Shown here: in pieces, positions 1-5,367 of the stretch
How the letters are laid out: every line of letters begins with the position of its first letter
Numbering within the stretch: position 1 is the first letter of the stretch
Translations under genes and position numbers: made by a program
The notes under the pieces: generated by a model
Databases searched by the model: none
Seen by the model: the letters and a program-made list of their open reading frames with translations, nothing else
What the model was told of the DNA's origin: nothing
Assembly (NCBI GenBank): GCA_017883605.1
Contig: JADGNH010000066.1
Location: 1-10,031, forward strand
Direction of reading: 5' to 3'
Length of the DNA stretch: 10,031 nucleotides
Source of the DNA: Methanobacteriaceae archaeon
GTDB taxonomy: Archaea > Methanobacteriota > Methanobacteria > Methanobacteriales > Methanobacteriaceae

Positions 1-119
1 ATATGGTGGGAGAGCACTTCACCGTTACGGGCAACGATCAGGTTTCCATTCACTCTATCTATTTTAGCTAGATCATTTACAATCTTATCTAACTGGGGTT
101 TCAAATTTGAATCAGCCAT
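1..119 (-). CDS. Roadblock/LC7-like small protein, 5' part only
   Basis: An open frame starts at the ATG at 119-117 and runs off the left edge, giving 39 residues beginning MADSNLKPQLDKIVNDLAKI. A leading helix is followed by VNGNLIVARNGEVLSHH, which reads like the helix, beta-hairpin and 'G-x-x-I-V-x-x-x-G' start of the roadblock/LC7 fold. That family is common in methanogens as proteins of about 110-130 residues, usually linked to small GTPases or signalling. Upstream is only a weak GTGAT-like ribosome site. It lies 340 bp downstream of the hydrogenase operon on the same strand and may be separately transcribed. The C-terminal two thirds are missing, so the family call is tentative. Confidence 0.5.
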   Translation of the reverse strand, partial: MADSNLKPQLDKIVNDLAKIDRVNGNLIVARNGEVLSHH

Positions 120-273
120 ATTATCACAATTTGATTAATTCTAAAACTAAATTATGCAATTCTCCATTATAATGTTTATATTTATTTACCTATCTTATAT
201 TACCACTTTTTTTTAAATTTTCTAATTTCTAAAATTAGATTATATTTATTTAACCTTAGTAAATTAATATTAG

Positions 274-347
274 TTTTTTATAAGAATAAGTTAAATATAC
301 TAATTTTTTTATAAGAATAAAGTTAAAATATTTAGTTTTTTATAAAA
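274..347. repeat. Three imperfect direct repeats with 31-bp period
   Basis: The motif TTTTTTATAAGAATAA begins at 274 and 305, and a shorter version TTTTTTATAAAATA begins at 336. The spacing is exactly 31 bp each time. The first two copies also share the following GTTAAA/AGTTAAAA stretch. The spacing is close to three DNA helical turns. The function is unknown; a protein-binding array and simple AT-rich duplication are both possible. Confidence 0.6.
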
Positions 348-356
348 TAGAAATTT

Positions 357-406
357 GAAAAAGAATAGTTTTTAAAGAATTTATCATGAGAAATTTCATA
401 ATTCTC
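357..406 (-). terminator. Possible terminator of the hydrogenase operon
   Basis: On the minus strand, downstream of the large-subunit stop codon, a short inverted repeat GAGAA/TTCTC (388-406, nine-nucleotide loop) precedes a T5 run (358-362) in T-rich sequence. The stem is only five pairs, so this is a weak candidate. T-rich sequence alone can terminate transcription in archaea. Confidence 0.25.
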
Positions 407-459
407 TAAAAACCTCTTCTTTTTAATAGTTTATTTTCCTCTTGGGGTGTTCATTCTCT

Positions 460-1908
460 TTACAGCAGATGCCTTTTAATAAGCACTCCGTCACTGTCGT
501 AAATGTCCACAGCAAGGGGTGATTCGCCGTTTATCATGTGGGTTGCACAGGAGAGGCAGGGGTCGTATGCCCTCACTATCATCTCTAGCTGATTTTTAAG
601 TCCTTCAGACACGTCTTCTCCGTGGATCATTGCTTTGGCGGTTTCTCTTACCCCGATGTCCATGGATAGGTTGTTCTGTCCCGTAGAAACTATGAGGTTG
701 GCCCGGGTTATAAAGCCTGCTCCATCGGTTTCATAGTCGTGGATTAAAATTCCTCGGGAGGCTTCAATCATTCCTACCCCTCTTTTGGTTATACTGGATT
801 CTTTTGCTTCTTCACTGGTCATCAATGGTTCTTTAAGGCTTTGCCTTAAGTCGGTGCCGGTTATGGCATCATCTTCCAGGAGTTCCACCGATCGTTCAGC
901 AGCGTACATCAACTCGATTAGACGTGCATAGTGGTAGAGAAGAGTGTTTTGAGCTATTCCATAGCTGTCTCTGTATTCACCAAATAGTAGAGAGGCTTTT
1001 TCGGTGGGAACATCGTCTGCTATGTTTAGTCTGGCAAGGGGACCCACCCGGTAGTTACCATCAGGAAATCCTATCTTTTTCAGGAAGGGAAATTTTAGGT
1101 AAGACCAGGGCTGCACTTTCTCTTCGATGTAGTCCAGATAATCAGCTGCCTGGAATTCATGGATCGATGTACCGTTTTTGTCTATAACTTTCACCGGCCC
1201 ATCGTAAAATTCAAGGTTTCCTCCATTGGTTAAACCACCAAAATAGCTTTCAACAGGGCCTAATAATTCAATTTCTTCGCTGTACCGTTTAAATAATGGT
1301 TTTGCAACCTCGAGACCTTTTTCTATGAGTTGAACGGCTTCTTTAGCATGTACTGAAAGATTGTCTCTTTCTTCTGCAGTTATCCCCTTGGACTGACCTC
1401 CGGGAATGGCAGTGACCGGGCTTATGGGTTTACCACCAACCACGGCAGTTATTTCCTGTCCAATCTTCCTGGTTTGTATGGCCATTTTTGCCAGTTCTGG
1501 ATCCTCTTTCAGGATTCCCACCACATTTCGCAGTGCCGGGTCGGATTCAGGACCCATTACCAGGTCGGGGGCACCGAGGAAATAGAAGTGCAGTGAATGT
1601 GAATGGATGTACTGACCTAAAAGCATCAGCTCTCTTAATTTTTTGGCTGTTTCTGGAGGTTGAAGTCCAAATATCTGGTCTGTGGCTTTTACTGATGCCA
1701 GGTGGTGGGCGGTTTGGCATATCCCACATATCCTGGGGGTAATGCGCGGTGCTTCTTCCACTGCAGCTCCTTCTAAAAATTTTTCAAATCCCCTTATTTC
1801 CATCACATGAAAATGAGCGTCTGAAACATTGCCAGAGTCGTCCAGTTGAACGGTGATCTTGGCGTGTCCTTCTATTCTGGTTACCGGACTTATATTAATT
1901 TGTTTCAT
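460..1908 (-). CDS. Group 3 [NiFe] hydrogenase large (catalytic) subunit, MvhA/HoxH-related
   Basis: This 482-residue protein carries the Ni-Fe active site for H2 oxidation or evolution. Visible motifs are the N-terminal RIEGH (11-15), the L1 motif RICGIC followed by H68 (C61, C64), and the L2 motif DPCLSCATH (449-457; C451 and C454). These supply the four nickel-ligating cysteines. After H457 there are 25 more residues, the usual C-terminal peptide removed by a maturation protease, so the enzyme is probably matured normally. Much of the chain (GAPDL, SDPA.RNV, GQEI, YRVGPLARLN, TGQNNL) resembles remembered cytoplasmic group 3 sequences, including both MvhA and HoxH. It is the last gene of the operon, 15 nt after the small subunit, with an AAGGTGA ribosome site. 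No symbol is given because the context is not the mvhDGAB arrangement. Confidence 0.93.
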   Translation of the reverse strand: MKQINISPVTRIEGHAKITVQLDDSGNVSDAHFHVMEIRGFEKFLEGAAVEEAPRITPRICGICQTAHHLASVKATDQIFGLQPPETAKKLRELMLLGQYIHSHSLHFYFLGAPDLVMGPESDPALRNVVGILKEDPELAKMAIQTRKIGQEITAVVGGKPISPVTAIPGGQSKGITAEERDNLSVHAKEAVQLIEKGLEVAKPLFKRYSEEIELLGPVESYFGGLTNGGNLEFYDGPVKVIDKNGTSIHEFQAADYLDYIEEKVQPWSYLKFPFLKKIGFPDGNYRVGPLARLNIADDVPTEKASLLFGEYRDSYGIAQNTLLYHYARLIELMYAAERSVELLEDDAITGTDLRQSLKEPLMTSEEAKESSITKRGVGMIEASRGILIHDYETDGAGFITRANLIVSTGQNNLSMDIGVRETAKAMIHGEDVSEGLKNQLEMIVRAYDPCLSCATHMINGESPLAVDIYDSDGVLIKRHLL

Positions 1909-1923
1909 ATCTTTTTCACCTTC

Positions 1924-2835
1924 TTATTTCTTGACCAATCGTGGGATCAGGGAAACCTGTTTATCTTCCATTATGGTGCTTCCAATGACGAATCCGTATA
2001 TCACATGTCCAATGTCGTATAGCTGTTTTTCAACATCTTTTTCAGGCATCTTGGAAAGATGGGATATCCTTTTTATTACTCCATTGTATATATCATGGCT
2101 GGGTTCCCTTATCACATCCAGGGAAGGACCTCCGCAGCCATGGCAGGGAACCCCTGCTGCTGAGCATAGTGCACCACATCTGCCCAGGGTCACTGATCCT
2201 AAGCACACATATCCCTGGCTCAGGAAACATTTATCAGGGTCAGGATCTCCTTCAACTCTTCGATGAATTTTGTTAAACTCCACATGCTCCATTTTGCGGC
2301 TGCAATCTGCGCACACACTTTTTTTTGGGGTGTTGGGAGCTTCATTATTAACCAGCGGTATAAGGATATCTCCTATCAGCCTTTCTTTAGGAGGACATCC
2401 TGGGATGTAGCCGTCCACATCGGTGAAATCACTGGCAGGGTGTACTATGGGCAGAAGTTTGGGAACAACTTCTGAAGGTAGTTCAGCAGCTTCTGTGCTG
2501 GGATTGTCGCTGTAACTTCGTGAAGTAACTTCTTCAGGAGTGTAAAGGTCTGCCATTCCAGTTATACCACCATAACAGGCACAGGTTCCATAGGCAATTA
2601 ATATCTTTGATTTTTTTCGCAGTTCCTCCAGTCTTTCTTTATTTTCTTCATTACGCACAGATCCAGAAACTATTGCAATATCAATGTGGTCTGGTAATTC
2701 TTTTGAATCCATCAAAACCGGGGCGTACACTATTTCAGCTTTATCCAGTAGTTGTAGTATTTCTTCGTGTAAATCCAGGATTGATATTTCACATCCAGCA
2801 CAGCTTGCAAGGGTTTCTAAAGCGAGTTTTACCAT
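1924..2835 (-). CDS. [NiFe] hydrogenase small subunit with three predicted FeS clusters (MvhG-like)
   Basis: This 303-residue electron-transfer subunit pairs with the large subunit. C12 and C15 (SCAGCE), a cysteine of GTCAC (C85 or C87) and C147 of GCPP form the proximal [4Fe-4S] site. The C-terminal part has eight further cysteines (C175, C178, C203, C211, C220, C224, C231, C234), enough for two more [4Fe-4S] clusters, as in MvhG/FrhG-type subunits and unlike the short one-cluster HoxY. There is no Tat signal peptide, so the enzyme is cytoplasmic. Its ATG overlaps the preceding stop codon by one base (TAATG), which implies translational coupling to the V4R gene. No MvhD or HdrA gene is adjacent. 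Confidence 0.9.
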   Translation of the reverse strand: MVKLALETLASCAGCEISILDLHEEILQLLDKAEIVYAPVLMDSKELPDHIDIAIVSGSVRNEENKERLEELRKKSKILIAYGTCACYGGITGMADLYTPEEVTSRSYSDNPSTEAAELPSEVVPKLLPIVHPASDFTDVDGYIPGCPPKERLIGDILIPLVNNEAPNTPKKSVCADCSRKMEHVEFNKIHRRVEGDPDPDKCFLSQGYVCLGSVTLGRCGALCSAAGVPCHGCGGPSLDVIREPSHDIYNGVIKRISHLSKMPEKDVEKQLYDIGHVIYGFVIGSTIMEDKQVSLIPRLVKK

Positions 2836-3383
2836 TACTTACCACTCCATTTTATGGTGAGGGTTTTTAAACATGCGTTTGGCCCTACATGGTCGATGTC
2901 CAATTTTCCTTTTATGTCCATAACCTCTTCAACAGCCCCTACCATATATCCGTATAGAAGATAGCATAGCGGTCCTTTTTGAGGCAGACCGGTTCTTCTT
3001 AAGGTTTGTCTTACCACACAGTCCATGAATAAAAGTTTCACCACGGTCTCTCCGTTGTTTTCTGTGATATATTCATCCTGACCTGACGGTTTCCACATCT
3101 CAAAATAAAATTCCATTCCCAAAATTTCGCTAAGCTCTTGCAGGGCTTTTTCCAGGTCGTCAGTTTTTTCCACCAGTTTACCTGCTTCATGCCCCATTCT
3201 CTTCCCGGCCTGATAAACAATGGCGTTAGCCCCCCGACCAGAGACCTGCTCCAGAGCACTGGACATGGAACCCACAAATTTCATGAGCACGTGCAGTGCT
3301 TCTTCGTAGTCATCTATGTCTCCACCGCACTCTTCAGGAATCAATTCTGGTTTAAATGTGCCTTTAACTTCTTCTGTTTCCAT
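2835..3383 (-). CDS. V4R-domain (predicted hydrocarbon/small-ligand-binding) protein
   Basis: This 182-residue protein resembles the 4-vinyl-reductase (V4R) family. Around residues 49-64 is the GRGANAIVYQAGKRMG segment. The C-terminal half has C122, C140 and C171, with a G-rich helix (LLYGYMVGAVEEVM) and a final C-x-K-T-x-x-I strand typical of V4R proteins. In that family such cysteines take part in ligand, metal or redox sensing; the methanogen regulator MsvR also contains V4R. Here there is no helix-turn-helix, so it is probably not a DNA-binding regulator by itself. It sits between ferredoxin and hydrogenase genes, 11 nt after the ferredoxin with a GGGGATC ribosome site, and overlaps the small subunit by one base. 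It may be an accessory, sensor or assembly partner of the hydrogenase. Its actual function is unknown. Confidence 0.7.
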   Translation of the reverse strand: METEEVKGTFKPELIPEECGGDIDDYEEALHVLMKFVGSMSSALEQVSGRGANAIVYQAGKRMGHEAGKLVEKTDDLEKALQELSEILGMEFYFEMWKPSGQDEYITENNGETVVKLLFMDCVVRQTLRRTGLPQKGPLCYLLYGYMVGAVEEVMDIKGKLDIDHVGPNACLKTLTIKWSGK

Positions 3384-3394
3384 TTTAGATCCCC

Positions 3395-3646
3395 TTATAT
3401 CATTTTATCCAGGACGCTCTTTACCTTTCGGTCTATGTAGAGTCTTTTTGCAACATGTATATCATGATGTTCCATGGCCTGGGCAGGACAGATTTCGTGG
3501 CATGAAAGACAGGCCATACAGTCCTCCTCTTTAACCACTTTTGTTTTACCTTTTTCTTCATCCATCTCATAGACGTCGTTGGGACAGTCCTCCACACAGG
3601 ATCCGCATCCAACACAGGCTTCTTCGTCTATTTCTATTTTCACCAT
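3395..3646 (-). CDS. Two-cluster [4Fe-4S] ferredoxin
   Basis: This 83-residue protein has two complete CxxCxxCxxxCP motifs: C11, C14, C17, C21 and C43, C46, C49, C53. It should therefore carry two low-potential [4Fe-4S] clusters. A 25-residue basic tail (HHDIHVAKRLYIDRKVKSVL) follows the second motif and could dock on a partner. It is the first gene of the operon, with the ribosome site CCAGGAGAG about 6 nt upstream of the ATG. Its co-transcription with both hydrogenase subunits suggests it is the electron acceptor/donor or a permanent subunit of the complex. Confidence 0.88.
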   Translation of the reverse strand: MVKIEIDEEACVGCGSCVEDCPNDVYEMDEEKGKTKVVKEEDCMACLSCHEICPAQAMEHHDIHVAKRLYIDRKVKSVLDKMI

Positions 3647-3702
3647 TTAAACTCTCCTGGGGTTTATTTTTCCTTTATTCGTTTCTTGAATTATGAAAGA
3701 TA

Positions 3703-3710
3703 ATTTAAAT
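3703..3710 (-). promoter_or_regulatory. Candidate TATA box of the hydrogenase operon
   Basis: The minus strand reads ATTTAAATTA here, about 57-64 bp upstream of the ferredoxin ATG. A start about 25 nt further on (near 3680) would give a leader of about 35 nt. Other AT-rich boxes occur further upstream, including around 3751-3767, so the choice is uncertain. Confidence 0.4.
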
Positions 3711-3740
3711 TGTTAGGTTTCAAAAAATTTAATCCTATAT

Positions 3741-3780
3741 TATTGATCTAAAAAATTTAAATATATTGATCTAAAAAATT
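3741..3780. repeat. 17-bp direct repeat, 23-bp period, upstream of the hydrogenase operon
   Basis: TATTGATCTAAAAAATT occurs identically at 3741-3757 and 3764-3780. A weaker relative (CAAAAAATTTAA) lies at 3721-3732. The repeats are about 95-135 bp upstream of the ferredoxin ATG, just behind the candidate TATA box, where a tandem-site regulator could bind. The function is inferred from position only. Confidence 0.6.
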
Positions 3781-3945
3781 AATTTTTGTTTGTGTACTTT
3801 TTTATGGTTGTCTTTATTAATAAGTTTTTTTAATGACCTTAAACTACATTAATAAAAAAATTGCTATTAAATAATACCAAGAATTATGGATAGAATAGCT
3901 GTAACTCTTTTTAATACTTCAAAAGGTTTAAAAAACTAAATTAAC

Positions 3946-3953
3946 AAAAAAAA
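3946..3953 (-). terminator. Oligo-T terminator after the sortase gene
   Basis: The minus strand has an uninterrupted T8 run about 82 nt past the sortase stop codon, in T-rich surroundings. This matches the T-tract signals that suffice for archaeal termination. No hairpin is needed or evident. Confidence 0.45.
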
Positions 3954-4030
3954 GTTATTAAAGTTCTTTTAAAGTTCTTTAAAGTTTATTAAAGTTCTTT
4001 TAAAGTATTTTCTAAATTCTTTTAAAAGTT
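3951..4030. repeat. Helically phased AAAGT(TCTTT) array
   Basis: AAAGT starts at 3951, 3960, 3971, 3981, 3991 and 4002, followed by AAATT at 4014 and AAAGT at 4025. The spacings are 9, 11, 10, 10, 11, 12 and 11 bp, close to one helical turn. Within the array a 21-bp sequence (3955-3975) recurs perfectly at 3986-4006, a 31-bp period. Phased A-tracts are expected to curve DNA. The array begins at the sortase terminator and ends 4 bp before the sortase stop codon. Confidence 0.65.
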
Positions 4031-4034
4031 TTTT

Positions 4035-4634
4035 CTAATAAGAACTGCTTGAAGCCAGTTTGCAGTGGGTTATGTATGCTGCTTCTTTTTGACCAGGAGG
4101 ATAACAGGTCATGAGAAGCAGTCGGGCCTGGCCCTCCTGGGCAAATCTCACCGGTTTGGTTTTGTAGTCCCAGCGGATATCATCGCCATTGGAGGTCACA
4201 ACGTAAACATACTTCTTTTTTTTATCAAGATCCTTTATTATAACCTCATCACCAATTTCCAAGCTACCTAAATTCTCAAAAGGTCCGGAATATGTAGTTC
4301 TGTGACCTAATAGTCCGCATTCACCAGGTTGTCCGGGATAAACACTTTCTGGGTAGTGATAGACAGCGTTATAAGCATTTACAGTATCGGTTCGAATGGT
4401 GCAGTCCAGACCGATTTTTGGTATTATAAGCTCCCCCCTGAAGAGTCTGGTTCCAGAAATCATCCCCGGATCCAGGGCATCAACCGGTGCGCTCATTTTC
4501 TCTTTATAAGCCTTTAAACTATTCTGGGCTTTAGTCACTTCTGAATACTGGTTATAACCAGCTATTATTATGTTTACTGATACTAAACTACATACCACTA
4601 TAATTCCCACAGATAAGAGCATGTATTTACGCAT
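4035..4634 (-). CDS. Sortase-family transpeptidase, membrane-anchored
   Basis: This 199-residue protein has an N-terminal transmembrane anchor (about 5-25), a linker and a sortase beta-barrel domain from about residue 65. The catalytic His is H111 in LLGHRTTYSGPFENL, and the catalytic Cys is C177 in LLLMTCYPPG, the counterpart of the sortase TLxTC motif. Sortases cleave sorting signals and attach proteins to the cell surface; pseudomurein methanogens do encode them. The conserved catalytic Arg expected about 9 residues after the Cys is not apparent (QKEAAYITHCKL). The C-terminus ends in a serine-rich ASSSSY tail. The ATG overlaps the end of the MscS gene by 8 bp, with GGTGA 6 nt upstream. No LPxTG-type substrate is visible in the window. 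Confidence 0.87.
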   Translation of the reverse strand: MRKYMLLSVGIIVVCSLVSVNIIIAGYNQYSEVTKAQNSLKAYKEKMSAPVDALDPGMISGTRLFRGELIIPKIGLDCTIRTDTVNAYNAVYHYPESVYPGQPGECGLLGHRTTYSGPFENLGSLEIGDEVIIKDLDKKKKYVYVVTSNGDDIRWDYKTKPVRFAQEGQARLLLMTCYPPGQKEAAYITHCKLASSSSY

Positions 4635-5367
4635 TCTCGCTCACCAAGAGATCCTTTACCTTTTTTGCAAGAGAAGATTTATACTCGACAATTTTCCAGG
4701 GATCATCCACCCACACATTTAAGGTGGCCTTGATACCAGTATCTGAAAGTTCTTTTATAAGAATATTTGGTCCCGGTTTATTTAATACCCAGCTTAACTT
4801 CGATGCAGCATTTTCAATGGATTTTATAGCATCCTCCAGCTTCAGTTCATAGGGAATGTTCAGGTCTAAATCCACCCTTCTTTTCTGAATAGCGGTATAA
4901 TTTGTGTAGGGATTTTTTGAAAAAGAGGAGTTGGGAATTGTAATTGTCTTTTTGTCCGGCGTGAGAATGGTAGTAACTCTTAAACCCACCTTAAAAACCT
5001 CACCCTCGGCCTGGGCTATTTCAATAATGTCTCCCACCTTGAAACTTTTATCTCCCAGTATGAAAAGTCCGGATATAAAGTTAGATATGGTATCCCTGGC
5101 TGCGAAACCTACCGCCACACCCACAATACCCAAACTTAAAACCAGGGCACTTACGTTGATCCCCAGTTCATTAAGAATTATCACCACAGCAAAGGCGATT
5201 ATCGTGTACTTCACAATCTCCTGGAGTACCTGGAGCAGTGTTATTTCCAGATTAAACTGTTCAACAGCCTTTCTGATGAAATGGTTTATGAATTTTATAA
5301 TCAGAAAAGCACCAATAAGGGTGACTACTATGGTAACCACATCAACAATTAAGGGGTCAATCTGCAC
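4627..5367 (-). CDS. MscS-family small-conductance mechanosensitive channel
   Basis: This 246-residue membrane channel opens under membrane tension and releases solutes on osmotic downshock. Three hydrophobic helices are visible (about 7-31, 52-70 and 74-104). The third is the pore-lining Gly/Ala-rich TM3 (GIVGVAVGFAARDTISNFISG), followed by the beta-domain (VGDIIEIAQAEGEVFKVGLR, then TITIPNSSFSKNPYTNYT) and a C-terminal alpha/beta domain. The size is that of minimal MscS proteins. The start is a GTG: a strong GAGGTGA site lies 6 nt upstream and the frame begins 11 bp inside the end of the RNase Z gene. The downstream sortase overlaps by 8 bp, so all three genes are probably coupled. Confidence 0.93.
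   Translation of the reverse strand: MQIDPLIVDVVTIVVTLIGAFLIIKFINHFIRKAVEQFNLEITLLQVLQEIVKYTIIAFAVVIILNELGINVSALVLSLGIVGVAVGFAARDTISNFISGLFILGDKSFKVGDIIEIAQAEGEVFKVGLRVTTILTPDKKTITIPNSSFSKNPYTNYTAIQKRRVDLDLNIPYELKLEDAIKSIENAASKLSWVLNKPGPNILIKELSDTGIKATLNVWVDDPWKIVEYKSSLAKKVKDLLVSENA

Larger units (their letters stand above)
120..459. other. AT-rich intergenic region between hydrogenase operon and roadblock-like gene
   Basis: This 340-bp stretch holds no convincing gene. It is extremely AT-rich and contains a three-copy 31-bp repeat (274-347) and a weak hairpin with a T-run downstream of the hydrogenase genes. A TATA-like AT stretch at 175-188 (minus-strand sense TAAATAAATATAAA) could start the roadblock-like gene from about position 150. 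No GC-rich island suggesting a structured RNA is visible. Confidence 0.6.
3647..4034. other. AT-rich intergenic region with promoter and repeat arrays
   Basis: This 388-bp stretch lies between the sortase stop codon and the ferredoxin start (both minus strand). No coding frame is credible. It contains a probable sortase terminator (T8 at 3946-3953), a helically phased AAAGT array (3951-4030), a 17-bp direct repeat (3741-3780) and an ATTTAAAT box near the ferredoxin gene. Confidence 0.7.

Noticed and set aside
274..347. CRISPR array or leader suggested by regular 31-bp spacing
   Set aside because: The copies are imperfect, there are no unique spacers of usual length, no cas genes are present, and the sequence is AT-only low complexity.
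924..2475. Open frames on the plus strand opposite the hydrogenase subunit genes (for example 924-1187, 1488-1742, 1853-2266, 2263-2475)
   Set aside because: They are antisense to clearly conserved hydrogenase genes, have no ribosome sites and give composition-biased products without recognisable domains.
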